Shown piece after piece: positions 49,805 through 58,981 of a stretch of 64,000 nt of DNA. The notes under the pieces were generated by a model. That model had not been told where the DNA came from. It saw only the letters and a program-made list of their open reading frames with translations, and searched no databases. Positions within the stretch are counted from its first letter, which is position 1, and each line of letters begins with the position of its first letter. Source of the DNA: Tepidibacter hydrothermalis (GTDB lineage Bacteria > Bacillota > Clostridia > Peptostreptococcales > Peptostreptococcaceae); assembly GCF_029542625.1 (NCBI RefSeq), contig NZ_CP120733.1, forward strand, positions 2,356,001 through 2,420,000, written 5' to 3'. The translations under genes were made by a program, and so were the position numbers.

Positions 49805-50247
49805 TATTTTTCACCCCTTATGTAGTTTAATATACTATATAAGCCTAGTATATAACTATAGAATCCAAATCCTGTTATTTGTCCTATACACGCTTTTGCT
49901 GTAACACTTTTTTGTCTAAACTCTTCTCTTTTATGAATATTTGAGATATGAACTTCTACAAAAGGCTTGTCTACAGATTTTATAGCATCGTAAATAGCAT
50001 AACTATAATGTGTATAAGCTCCTGGGTTTATCACTATTCCATCATATGTATTTATACTGCTTTGAATTTTATCTATTATTTCCCCTTCGTGATTACTTTG
50101 AAAAAATTCTACTTTTATATCCAGTAATTTTGCTTCTTCTAATATTAATTTATATAAATCTTGAATTGTATCTTTACCATATATATCTGTTTCTCTTTTT
50201 CCTATTAAGTTTAAATTAGGACCATTTAATATTAGTATATTCTTCAT
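49804..50247 (-). CDS. aroQ: 3-dehydroquinate dehydratase, type II
   Basis: 147 residues. LNGPNLNLIGKRETDIYG (active-site Tyr and Asn), FFQSNHEGEIIDKI, INPGAYTHYSYAIYDA and EVHISNIHKREEFR are all family motifs. Shikimate pathway, third step. ATG at 50247 behind AGAGGGG. Confidence 0.97.
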   Translation of the reverse strand: MKNILILNGPNLNLIGKRETDIYGKDTIQDLYKLILEEAKLLDIKVEFFQSNHEGEIIDKIQSSINTYDGIVINPGAYTHYSYAIYDAIKSVDKPFVEVHISNIHKREEFRQKSVTAKACIGQITGFGFYSYILGLYSILNYIRGEK

Positions 50248-50313
50248 CAAAACCCCTCTAGTATCAAAAATGTTATATTTTCCTTACATATAAAGTTATA
50301 CCATTATATAATA

Positions 50314-50826
50314 TCATATTTCACCAAAATTTAGTAGTATATTAGACACTACTTCATCTATATTTTTGCCATCTGTATTTATTTCAAAATGACAACATCT
50401 TGAGTATTTATCTATTCTAGATTTTAAAAGAGATTCTATTTTTTGTTTTTTATTTTCAACCTTTAGTAATGGTCTTTCTATTTTAGATTTTTCTAAGTTT
50501 CTTATTATAGTATCTGTACTAGCTTTTAACCACACAACCCTTCCCATTTTTCTAAGCAATTCTATATTTTGATCATTACTTATTATACCTCCACCAGTTG
50601 ACAATATTATATTTTTTTTATTTGAAAGTATTTCCAAACTCTGCTTTTCCAAATTTCTAAAATATTTTTCTCCCTTTTTATTAAATATTTCCTTTATACT
50701 CATATTTTCTTTTTGCTCAATATACATATCTGTATCTATTAATTCCATATTTAATTTTTTAGAAAGCGACCTTGAAACACAGCTCTTACCAGTTGCCATA
50801 AATCCTATTAATACTATATTTTCCAC
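50314..50826 (-). CDS. aroK: Shikimate kinase
   Basis: ~170 residues. Walker A GFMATGKSCVSR, shikimate contacts DTDMYIEQ, STGGGII and ERPLL. Shikimate pathway, fifth step. ATGs at 50841 and 50835 lie in the upstream gene and its RBS; a GTG at 50826, nine bases after GGAG, gives the family N-terminus (ENIVLIGFM). Confidence 0.94.
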   Translation of the reverse strand: MENIVLIGFMATGKSCVSRSLSKKLNMELIDTDMYIEQKENMSIKEIFNKKGEKYFRNLEKQSLEILSNKKNIILSTGGGIISNDQNIELLRKMGRVVWLKASTDTIIRNLEKSKIERPLLKVENKKQKIESLLKSRIDKYSRCCHFEINTDGKNIDEVVSNILLNFGEI

Positions 50827-50827
50827 T

Positions 50828-51103
50828 TTACTCATCTCCATTATGAGGATTTTGAGATACTTTTTCTATAGCTTTTATAATTTCGCTTATTATTTTTACA
50901 TTTGACTCATTCGTACTCTCATCTATTTTTATAAATACATTGCCTATTTGAGTAACTCCATATCTAGGCTTTAAATTATTAAGAGCTATAGCCTTTATAT
51001 CCAAAATGCATCTATCACACTTACATATATCTTGGTATTCCTCTAATAATTTTTTTAGATGTATATCCACTAAATCCTCCATATAATTTTTTAATTTTTC
51101 CAA
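50828..51103 (-). CDS. ComFB-like late competence protein
   Basis: 91 residues with KNYMEDLVDIHLKKLLEEYQ and CKCDRCILDIKAIALNNLKP (CxCxxC zinc-like motif). Role unknown even in Bacillus. Between the minor pilins and the aro genes. TTG start behind GGGGGAG. Confidence 0.85.
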   Translation of the reverse strand: MEKLKNYMEDLVDIHLKKLLEEYQDICKCDRCILDIKAIALNNLKPRYGVTQIGNVFIKIDESTNESNVKIISEIIKAIEKVSQNPHNGDE

Positions 51104-51114
51104 AACAACTCCCC

Positions 51115-51621
51115 CTACTCATTATAATAATTCCTAAAATAAACTAAAAAGCTAGTGTTTATAATTTGCTTATCCTTTTCTAATTTTAATGAAATTTTTG
51201 CACCACTTCCATTATCTATATTTTTTATGTTTATATTTTCTATATAATCACCAAATTCATATCCATTATAATTCAAATTTTTTTTTATGAAAATCTTTTT
51301 TTTATTATATATATGATATATGCTATTCATATGTCCACCTACATTAAATCTTACTTCTTTTATATCTACTTCTTCAAATTTATTTGGGTCGATTTTTTTA
51401 CCATTTTTGTCTATAATACTCTCTATTCCAGACGATAAGTATAGATTGTTCTCTATAAAACTTTGTATCATTTGAGCTTGTTCTTGTATTTCTATGTTTG
51501 AATATGAAATATTGTATACTTTAGTGCTAAATATAAATACACTGAATACAATCATAAGTAAAACTCCTATAAGCCCTATAGATATTATAAGTTCTATAAG
51601 TGTTATGCCCTTTTTATTCAT
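51115..51621 (-). CDS. Type IV pilin-like prepilin (minor pilin)
   Basis: 168 residues. Prepilin leader MNKKG|ITLIELIISIGLIGVL with the peptidase cut after Gly and the conserved Glu5, then a globular domain. Belongs to the minor pilins that prime a type IV pilus or competence pseudopilus. Overlaps the upstream pilin gene by 8 bp. Confidence 0.85.
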   Translation of the reverse strand: MNKKGITLIELIISIGLIGVLLMIVFSVFIFSTKVYNISYSNIEIQEQAQMIQSFIENNLYLSSGIESIIDKNGKKIDPNKFEEVDIKEVRFNVGGHMNSIYHIYNKKKIFIKKNLNYNGYEFGDYIENINIKNIDNGSGAKISLKLEKDKQIINTSFLVYFRNYYNE

Positions 51622-52059
51622 ATATACCCTCTTTTATTAAAACCCGTCCACTCATCGGAACTATTGTTATTATTTTAATTTTCTTATTGGTTTTATCTTT
51701 TATTTTTATGGTCTCCCCTTTATGTCTAATAACTCCATTTAACCCAAAGTCTATTTTTTCAACCCCATAAGTTATTTCTGTATTTGGTGGAAGTTCAACT
51801 TTTTTCTTTATTTGTTTAGACTCCTTCAACACATATGAAACAGTGCCTTTTGGTGATTTTTCGTAATATATTTTTGTAGAATCATCATAATTCATATTCT
51901 TTATTCTAGTATACCGTATATCACTGCATAATTGCCTTATAAATGAATCTATTTTATAATCTCTTATATTTATTTTGTAGGTCGGTATTAATGATATAAC
52001 CATAATTAAGGTTATAGTTATCAATAATTCTATCAAAGTTACACTCCTTTATTATCCAT
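51614..52059 (-). pseudogene. Minor prepilin with frameshifted leader
   Basis: An ATG at 52059 behind a strong AGGAGG gives MDNKGV and then stop; two bases later the frame TLIELLITITLIMVISLI continues to 51614 (140 codons). Together they spell the expected leader MDNKG|VTLIELLITITL, so a 1- or 2-base indel near 52040 separates the signal cleavage site from the body. A TTG at 52036, seven bases behind AAAGGAG, could start the body without its leader. Either a mutation, a programmed shift or a sequence error. Confidence 0.7.
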
Positions 52060-52060
52060 C

Positions 52061-52738
52061 TTATTTCCTCCTAAACCAATCTCTAAGACCAATTAAGCAT
52101 CCTATATTATCTTCATTATATATATCATCTTTATTTGGTACATCTATGTAATAGCCTTGCACTATTTCGTTAATCATTTTATTCTTTGTATAAGAAGATA
52201 CTATTTTAAAATTAATTTTATCCCCTTTTATATCAAAGTTCTCATCTAGAATCCTTAGTTTTACATCTTGTGAGTTTAATTTTTTTATGTTTTTTACTAA
52301 TCTGTTATGATATTTAATTTTTAAAAAGCATTTTTCATATTGTTCTTTAAATATATAATTTAATTTTTCATCTATTTTTTCTTTATTTATCACAAAATGT
52401 ATTCCAAATTCATCCTCTCTCAAATCTATATACTCACTGTCTAATCCTTGTCTTTCTTTATTTTTTTCTTCCTGCACAAATTTATCATACTCATTCTCCA
52501 AAAAATCTTCTACTTTATTATTTGCTGTTTCTATACTAAAATCAACATGCTTTACAACTTCTAAATACGATTTATCGAGATATCCTTCACTTATATAAAA
52601 ACCTTCTTTTGATTTAACATAAATATCCTGTATCTCATAATTTGTTATGCATATGTTTATTAAAGTCATGCTAATTAACATAACTAGCATAAAAAGTAAA
52701 AGCGAACTTATCAATATATATCCCTTTTCATTTTTCAT
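52061..52738 (-). CDS. Minor pilin-like protein (PilX/GspK-type position)
   Basis: 225 residues. MKNEKGYILISSLLLFMLVM resembles a prepilin leader with Tyr after Gly and no Glu5, as in the GspK/PilX group, which cap the pilus tip. The rest is a charged globular domain. Stop overlaps the RBS of the next gene. Confidence 0.7.
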   Translation of the reverse strand: MKNEKGYILISSLLLFMLVMLISMTLINICITNYEIQDIYVKSKEGFYISEGYLDKSYLEVVKHVDFSIETANNKVEDFLENEYDKFVQEEKNKERQGLDSEYIDLREDEFGIHFVINKEKIDEKLNYIFKEQYEKCFLKIKYHNRLVKNIKKLNSQDVKLRILDENFDIKGDKINFKIVSSYTKNKMINEIVQGYYIDVPNKDDIYNEDNIGCLIGLRDWFRRK

Positions 52739-52741
52739 GTA

Positions 52742-53095
52742 TCAATTCCTTATAACCTTTAAAGTTTTTAAATTTACAATTTCTTTTTCATTTTTTTTAA
52801 CTTTAACAGATAGTTCAAACAGATGGTCTCTATCATGCTTCTTATTTATATCTGTATCGACCTCATACTTACCATAAATTTCATTCTGATCTTTGTATTT
52901 CATAAATTCTTCATCATCTTGATTCCTTATTGTTTCTATATATTCTTGAGCTATATTTAACGCTTCTATTTTCTCTTTTGACTTTACATTAATCATTACA
53001 CAATTTGTAATTATAGTTAAAAATACAACTACTGTTATTTGAATAAGAGCTAATGATATTATAATTTCCATCAAAGTCAAACCTTTATTGTTCAT
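52742..53095 (-). CDS. Type IV pilin-like prepilin
   Basis: 117 residues. MNNKG|LTLMEIIISLALIQITV leader with Glu5, then a short globular part. First gene of the minor pilin cluster; 3 bp before the next. No assembly ATPase or platform gene is in the window. Confidence 0.83.
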   Translation of the reverse strand: MNNKGLTLMEIIISLALIQITVVVFLTIITNCVMINVKSKEKIEALNIAQEYIETIRNQDDEEFMKYKDQNEIYGKYEVDTDINKKHDRDHLFELSVKVKKNEKEIVNLKTLKVIRN

Positions 53096-53216
53096 GTGTC
53101 ACCTGCCTTCAAATGGATTATTGACTTTTAATTGGTAAGTGATACATAAATTTTTCTATAAAAAATACCTAATAAACTTTTCTCTTAAAATTTTTATATT
53201 AATATTTTAAAAGTGT

Positions 53217-53418
53217 AAAAATGCTATTTATTAAAATACCACTACTGAGTTAAATATTTTTATAAAACTAAAGATTACACCTTATTAAATATTCTAAAAC
53301 TTCTAAACTCGCTTAAGCTCAAACAACGAAGTTTCTTAACGGATATTTAAACAGCATAATCTAAGTTTTATTGAAAAATATTTAAACCAGTAGCTAACAT
53401 TTTAATAAATAGCATTTT
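53217..53418 (-). repeat. R3 giant palindromic repeat, copy b
   Basis: In reverse orientation to copy a: 'aacggatattta', 'gctaacattttaataa', and the centre TTTGAGC-ttaa-GCGAGTTT. Its two ends are AAAATGCTATTTATTAAAAT and its reverse complement. The remaining 53096–53684 gap has no gene. Confidence 0.75.
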
Positions 53419-53684
53419 TTAATCTACCAACTGCTATCGCAGTCTATCTATAACGAATATATTCCCCTTCATGATTCTTCTTGCAATAAATTTACTATGT
53501 CTTTTCTATTCTTACAATCATTTTAATATAAATTTATCACTGTTTTACAATAAAATTATAAAAAAGGCTCTTAATTAGTCCCTAAAACGGTATTTGAGGA
53601 TTAGTTGAAACTATAAAAAATCTATAGATACTCTTTTTTTATGAGAAACCCCTATGTTATTCAAAACTATGTTTTACATACTCA

Positions 53685-54407
53685 TTATTTAATTTTATAT
53701 ATTTTTTTTATTTCATTTGCTTTTATTTCTAGTTTTTCAACCAACATTACATATTCATAAATGATATTACTAAAAGTACTTAAATCTTGGTTAGAAACTT
53801 TATCAATATGCCTTAATACTTGATCTGCAGTATAAAAATAACTACATTCAAGTACATCATTGATTATTTGTACTAAGTCTGTATCAACTAACGCTAAATA
53901 TGGATATAGTTTTTTTGCAGAATTTCTACTTATATCAATATAATAAACTAAATATTGCGCCCAGTTGGCATAAATAAGTTTTAGTTTACCAGTTTGAGGA
54001 TCATTATAAGTATTAACTACTAAAGGAGCCTCACTATGTGGATTGATTGCTGAAACTAGTTCTTTTATATGATTTTCTGAAATTTGTCCGTTTATACCTG
54101 TTTTTTGCTGCATATCATTAATAATGTTAGATTTACTACTAATAATTATTCCAACATGTTTTAAAATATAAGAATGAATCATTTTTTTTGATCTTTTCTC
54201 TGGAAGAAATGCTACTAAATAAAAAATATATGAAACTAGATAAGATAGACTCAAATTGTAGAATACGTTACAAACCCTATCTCCACCTTCAAACCATTCA
54301 GGGGCATTATAAAATATAAACTGTGTTGTTATTATTATAGTAATAGCTGCTACCAAAAGAATGTTTAACACATTATTATAAATAAAATTTTTTATATTAT
54401 TACTCAT
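53685..54407 (-). CDS. Two-TM membrane protein with cytoplasmic domain, unknown
   Basis: ~240 residues from the ATG at 54407. TM segments at ~14–34 and ~50–70 with the loop NAPEWFEGGDRVCNVFYN, then a helical cytoplasmic part (~170 residues) containing NPHSEAPLVVNTYNDPQTGK. Family unknown. It lies alone between R3 copies, in a region without core genes, which suggests accessory DNA. Confidence 0.55.
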   Translation of the reverse strand: MSNNIKNFIYNNVLNILLVAAITIIITTQFIFYNAPEWFEGGDRVCNVFYNLSLSYLVSYIFYLVAFLPEKRSKKMIHSYILKHVGIIISSKSNIINDMQQKTGINGQISENHIKELVSAINPHSEAPLVVNTYNDPQTGKLKLIYANWAQYLVYYIDISRNSAKKLYPYLALVDTDLVQIINDVLECSYFYTADQVLRHIDKVSNQDLSTFSNIIYEYVMLVEKLEIKANEIKKIYKIK

Positions 54408-54708
54408 ATTAAAATTACATCTCCTTTTAAAAAAATACTTACTTCTAAATAATACTTTAAATACAATCACTGTTTAAATTGTATAACAATATGGTATTTT
54501 TTTCAAAATAAATCATGGTGATCTAGAATTTTTTTAACTATGCTTTAAATTTATGTTTAGGTCATAGTTTATATCTAAATCACAAAATAGTGTTAAATTC
54601 TTACATATACTTTGCGTCTGGTGACAAGGTTGCTGGTTCCACTCCAATAAAGAAGCTTTTATATCTCAAAATGTAAACCTCAAATAATAACTTTTTAAAA
54701 TTTATTAA

Positions 54709-54738
54709 AAAAAGCCATCTTCATTTTTAAAGATGACT
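54709..54738 (-). terminator. Terminator with T-run, minus strand
   Basis: AGTCATCTTTaaaaatgAAGATGGCT followed by seven T. No gene ends close by: the phosphoesterase ends at 55139, 400 bp upstream, so the transcript would include R3c. Confidence 0.6.
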
Positions 54739-54874
54739 AAAGTATTCTTACATATTTAATTTCTTAAATCACTTCGCATAATGTTACGTTATGATATCAA
54801 GTCTAACTACACATATATATAGTTCTACGAGGTAAGCTTGAATTTTATAATATAGTAAATACCATTAAAACTTT

Positions 54875-55056
54875 CTATAAAAATGTTAGTGAATGTTTTT
54901 AGATATTTTGACCAATATAACTTAGTTTTTGGCGTTTAATAATCTGTTAAAAAATTTGTGTGTCTGACCGTAGGGAGTTCGTAAATTTTAAGATTATTAA
55001 CAAGACAAAAGCTTAGTTATATTCAAAATATCGTTACATTCACGATATTTTTATAG
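54875..55056 (+). repeat. R3 giant palindromic repeat, copy c (divergent)
   Basis: Shares with copy a the order AATGTTAGT, ACTTAG, GTTAAAAAA, TGTCTGACC, GGAGTT, AGTTATATTCAAAAT and ends CTATAAAAAT in both directions. The 54408–55138 gap holds only this and the terminator at 54709. Confidence 0.6.
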
Positions 55057-55138
55057 ATAGTTTTTAATAACCCACTGAACCAAAAAAAGAACCCACATTT
55101 CATTTATACGAAATCTAGGTAATCAGTTTTTTAATTAT

Positions 55139-55660
55139 CTATTTTAGTTCTTCTAGTTTCATCTTACTCACAACATCTTCTTTAATTTTTTCAAAACTAA
55201 TTGGAGTATAATCAATACATTCAACACTTACATTGAAAAATTGTTTACTCTCATATTTCAAATTATGTATGTGCCCATGTATATTCATATACGGCATATT
55301 GTCATTTAAATACATTGGTTCATGTGATAATATGTAAAAATCATTATAAATTATAGAATAGTTAATTACCTCATCAAATCCTACACTTTTCCACCAATGT
55401 AAGGATCTTTCATTATCATGATTACCTAGAATTAATACTTTATATCCATTTAATGAATATATTATTTCAGCAGTTTTTTCTTTATCATAGAAAGAAATAT
55501 CTCCTAAAACAAAAACTTTATCATCTTTTTTCACAACAGAATTCCAGTTTTTAATAATAGTTGCATCCATTTCTTTTATATTTTTAAATGGTCTATTTTC
55601 ATACTTAATAATATTGCTATGCCCAAAATGCATATCAGAAATAAAATAAATATCCTGCAT
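55139..55660 (-). CDS. Calcineurin-like metallophosphoesterase
   Basis: 173 residues. Metal motifs in order: FISDMHFGHSNII, VLGDISF, LGNHDNE, LSHEPMY and NIHGHIHN. The form is common as a single small gene in phages and bacteria; substrate unknown. RBS AAGGATG. Confidence 0.9.
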   Translation of the reverse strand: MQDIYFISDMHFGHSNIIKYENRPFKNIKEMDATIIKNWNSVVKKDDKVFVLGDISFYDKEKTAEIIYSLNGYKVLILGNHDNERSLHWWKSVGFDEVINYSIIYNDFYILSHEPMYLNDNMPYMNIHGHIHNLKYESKQFFNVSVECIDYTPISFEKIKEDVVSKMKLEELK

Positions 55661-55860
55661 TTATATAACACATCCTTTATATATTTAGTATAGTACACTG
55701 TAAACTTAATTAATTATATTTATAAATATAATCTACAATCTAACTATTTTTATACTTAACTTTTACTCTACCTAAGAGCTATATATTAATATTATAATAC
55801 CAATCTATATCTTAAACTTCAAATCAATATAAATATATCACATACACTACATTAATATAC

Positions 55861-55919
55861 AAAATAAAGCTTATCAAAATAACTACATAAGTAGTATTAT
55901 TTCAATAAGCTTTATTTAA
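55861..55919 (-). terminator. Terminator of the trpP–aroE transcript
   Basis: AAATAAAGCTTATTG / CAATAAGCTTTATTT pairing with an inner CTACataaGTAG stem. The rest of 55661–55942 has no gene. Confidence 0.75.
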
Positions 55920-55942
55920 GGATTCAATATTAAAGTTTATTA

Positions 55943-56788
55943 TTAAAATCTAAGTTGTTCAACTTCATACAAACATTCTCTATCAGGTTTTACTTCAGTC
56001 CATATATAAAAAGCCTCAAGTGCTTGATTTATAAGCATATCTATTCCACCTAAAGTGTTTAGATTATTCTCTTTTGCCCATTTCAAAAATCTAGTTTCCT
56101 TTGGGTTATACACTATATCACATACTAAAATATCTTTATCAATGTTTATTGTATCATCTATTGGAATTTTATCTATGTGGGGAGACATTCCTAGTGATGT
56201 TGTATTTATTAATATATCTATATTTTCTAAGTCTTCCTTAGTTATATTTATATCCCCTATTTTAACAATAGATTTAAAGTTTTCATTTATAGTAATGGCT
56301 ATACTTTCTGCTTTATCTAATGTTCTATTTCTAATTTCAATAGACTTTGCATTATTATTTGCTATTTCTACAGCTATACTTCTAGCTGCTCCTCCAGCTC
56401 CTAATATCATTACATTTTTATCTTGTATTTTATACCCCTTACCTATTACTGAATTTACAAATCCAATTCCATCTGTATTGTATCCTATTAGTTTCCCATT
56501 ATCATTTTTTATAGTATTAACTGCTCCTATTAGCTTAGCATTAATATCTATCTCATCTAAATACTCCATAATGTCTACCTTATGAGGTACAGTAACATTA
56601 GAGCCTTTAATTTTTAATGCTTTTATAGAATTCACTGCTTCTTTTAGACAATCTTTATCTACATCGAAGCAAATATATTTTGAGTTTATGTCGTATTTTT
56701 CAAATAATGTGTTGTGTATACTCGGTGAAAAACTGTGTTCAACTGGTTGCCCTATAAGACATATTAGTTTAGTACTACCATTTATCAT
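55943..56788 (-). CDS. aroE: Shikimate dehydrogenase
   Basis: ~281 residues. N-terminal LIGQPVEHSFSPSIHNTLFE (shikimate site), Lys in NVTVPHK, GAVNTIKND, Rossmann loop GAGGAARSIAVEI and NTTSLGM. Shikimate pathway, fourth step. The ATG at 56797 is only 1 base from GGAG; the ATG at 56788 has proper spacing. Cotranscribed with trpP, so probably under the Trp T-box. Confidence 0.96.
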   Translation of the reverse strand: MINGSTKLICLIGQPVEHSFSPSIHNTLFEKYDINSKYICFDVDKDCLKEAVNSIKALKIKGSNVTVPHKVDIMEYLDEIDINAKLIGAVNTIKNDNGKLIGYNTDGIGFVNSVIGKGYKIQDKNVMILGAGGAARSIAVEIANNNAKSIEIRNRTLDKAESIAITINENFKSIVKIGDINITKEDLENIDILINTTSLGMSPHIDKIPIDDTINIDKDILVCDIVYNPKETRFLKWAKENNLNTLGGIDMLINQALEAFYIWTEVKPDRECLYEVEQLRF

Positions 56789-56818
56789 ATCTATCATCTC
56801 CTATAGGTACATTATACA

Positions 56819-57340
56819 TTATCTACTAACAAATTTTGAACCCGATATTCTAATCGCAGTATTTACACAATTATATATAAGTATAATCACGAATATATTT
56901 GTGAAAGATGTAGGCAACACTATAGTTAAAAACAGTGTTTTAAACGAAGCTGGAAGACCTACTATAACAAGTGCTGATATTAAAAATACACTTCCACTTA
57001 CTATCGTTGCTAAAAATCCTATTACTGCTACACTTATTTGTTTCTCTTTATACTTTCCTATTAGCTTAACCATTAGATAAACTGCTATACAAGTTACAAT
57101 TTTATCTATAACGTTGGCTATTTGTCCACCTGGGAATGTGGTAGTCATAGCTGTCATGAAACCACCCAAAACCCCTGTCAAAAGAGTATTTTTAAGTTCA
57201 CAATTTATTAAAATGGCTACAACCATCATAGCAAGCATCAAATCAAATTTCATACCAGCTGCAATTCCAGGCATTATTCCGTGTAGTATAAATCCTATAG
57301 CAAGTAATAAGGCTGTTAATATATTTTTTCTTAAATTCAT
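56819..57340 (-). CDS. trpP: Tryptophan transporter TrpP-type
   Basis: 173 residues, five TM segments: MNLRKNILTALLLAIGFILH, GIMPGIAAGMKFDLMLAMMV and FPGGQIANVIDKIV. The fold and motifs match the TrpP (YhaG) substrate-binding subunit group, and a T-box with a UGG specifier in the leader supports tryptophan as substrate. Precedes aroE by 21 bp. Confidence 0.9.
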   Translation of the reverse strand: MNLRKNILTALLLAIGFILHGIMPGIAAGMKFDLMLAMMVVAILINCELKNTLLTGVLGGFMTAMTTTFPGGQIANVIDKIVTCIAVYLMVKLIGKYKEKQISVAVIGFLATIVSGSVFLISALVIVGLPASFKTLFLTIVLPTSFTNIFVIILIYNCVNTAIRISGSKFVSR

Positions 57341-57434
57341 ATGAATCTCTCCTTTTTTTTATTATTTAATCAACTAAAACACCAATCTCCTTCAGTTCAT
57401 AACATATATATCAACCCCTTATGGTTTTTTTGTA

Positions 57435-57728
57435 TAAAAAAAAGCCTATCATCCCTATAAAAGGGACGAAAGACTTATAGTTTCCGCGGTACCACCCAGA
57501 TTAAATAGCTCATAGCTATTTCACTTTAACAGATACGAAGATTTCTCTTGATATCCTGTTTCTGTAACGGGAAACCCCCGGCCGTGGCTAATTTCATTTG
57601 ATTTCACCTAGCTTCTCACAGGTCCATTCATTAAAAGGCTAACAATGGGACTTTCACCAATCTCCCACTCGCTGAGTATTAAACAGTTTAACTACTTACT
57701 CCTGATCTTAGAATTTATTCTCGCTTTT
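57435..57728 (-). promoter_or_regulatory. T-box riboswitch, tryptophan specific
   Basis: The minus strand carries the T-box GGGTGGTACCGCGG (at 57484–57497), a Stem I with GGTGAAAGTCCC, and a specifier region ATGAA-TGG-ACC at 57624–57626, i.e. the Trp codon. The terminator is AAGTCTTTCGTCCC / GGGATGATAGGCTT plus T-run at 57435–57473. Uncharged tRNA-Trp would stabilise the antiterminator and switch trpP–aroE on. Confidence 0.92.
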
Positions 57729-57734
57729 TTTATA

Positions 57735-57763
57735 ATTATATTGGATATATAGCTAAATTGCAA
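57735..57763 (-). promoter_or_regulatory. Sigma-A promoter of the T-box transcript
   Basis: TTGCAA – 17 bp – TATAAT on the minus strand, a few bases before the T-box leader. Confidence 0.8.
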
Positions 57764-57796
57764 CTAGTTTTTATAATTTTTTATATATAAAAAAAA

Positions 57797-58972
57797 CTAT
57801 ATTCTATTTACACCAGTTTTTATTGCGGCCTCTTTCACTGCATTTGCAACATTTGTACCTACATTTTTATCAAACGGCTTAGGAAGTATATTATCAACCG
57901 AAATTTCTTCATCAGGTATAGTATTTGCTATTGCTAAAGCTGCTGCTATTTTCATTTCTTCGTTTATTTCTCTAGCTCTAACGTCTAGTGCTCCTCTAAA
58001 TATTCCAGGAAAAGCTAATACATTGTTTACTTGATTATCAAAATCTGATCTTCCTGTTCCTATTATAAATACTCCTGCTTCTTTTGCTTTGTCTGGCATT
58101 ATTTCTGGAATTGGGTTTGCCATGGCAAATACTATAGCCTTATCCTTCATACTAGCAACCATATCTTTTGTTAAAATATTAGGTGCAGATACCCCAATAA
58201 ATACATCTTTTCCACATATAATATCCTTTAAGATTCCTCTTTCATCATTCTTGTTTGTGATTTTTGCCATCTCCTGTTGAGCCCAATTCATATTTTCTTT
58301 TCCTTCAAATACAGCTCCATCCTTATCACATAATACGATATTTTTAACTCCCATGCTTATAAGAAGCTTCGATATTGCTATTCCGGCAGATCCAGGACCA
58401 TTAACTACAACTTCTAGTTCCTTTATATCCTTCTTTGCAAGTTTTAAGCTATTTATGATTCCAGCTGCAACTACTATAGCAGTTCCATGTTGATCATCAT
58501 GAAATACAGGTATATCTAGAGCTGCTTTTAATTTGTTCTCTATTTCAAAACATCTAGGAGCAGATATATCCTCTAAATTTACTCCTCCAAATACAGGCTC
58601 CATAAGCTTGACAGTTTTTACTATTTCATCTACATCATTCGTATCAAGACAAATCGGAAATGCATCTACATCTGCAAATTCCTTAAAAAGTATAGCCTTT
58701 CCTTCCATAACTGGTATAGATGCCTTTGCTCCTATATTCCCAAGTCCTAAAACTGCACTACCATCACTTACTACAGCGACTAAATTAGATTTTGATGTAT
58801 AATCATATACCTTATTTTCATCATCGTGTATTTCTCTACATGGCATTGCAACTCCTGGAGTATATGCTATTGATAAATCATCCTTGTCTTTGACTTCAAC
58901 CTTACTATTAACAGATATTTTCCCCTTATTTTTCTTATGTAATTTCAAAGCTAAATCATTGTAATCTTTCAT
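57797..58972 (-). CDS. NAD(P)-dependent malic enzyme
   Basis: 391 residues. SIAYTPGVAMPCREI start, catalytic Lys in GKAILFKEFADVD, FHDDQHGTAIVVAA metal site, Rossmann GPGSAGIAISKL. It oxidatively decarboxylates malate to pyruvate. Last in the fumarase operon, 9 bp after the beta subunit. Confidence 0.96.
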   Translation of the reverse strand: MKDYNDLALKLHKKNKGKISVNSKVEVKDKDDLSIAYTPGVAMPCREIHDDENKVYDYTSKSNLVAVVSDGSAVLGLGNIGAKASIPVMEGKAILFKEFADVDAFPICLDTNDVDEIVKTVKLMEPVFGGVNLEDISAPRCFEIENKLKAALDIPVFHDDQHGTAIVVAAGIINSLKLAKKDIKELEVVVNGPGSAGIAISKLLISMGVKNIVLCDKDGAVFEGKENMNWAQQEMAKITNKNDERGILKDIICGKDVFIGVSAPNILTKDMVASMKDKAIVFAMANPIPEIMPDKAKEAGVFIIGTGRSDFDNQVNNVLAFPGIFRGALDVRAREINEEMKIAAALAIANTIPDEEISVDNILPKPFDKNVGTNVANAVKEAAIKTGVNRI

Positions 58973-58981
58973 TTAAAATAC

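Noticed and set aside
54600-54660. tRNA-like string GGTTGCTGGTTCCACTCC
   Set aside because: Only the T-arm look is present; no acceptor or anticodon stem can be paired nearby.
57463-57797. T-box belonging to the malic enzyme gene
   Set aside because: The malic enzyme gene lies upstream of the T-box promoter on the same strand; the element's terminator faces trpP.
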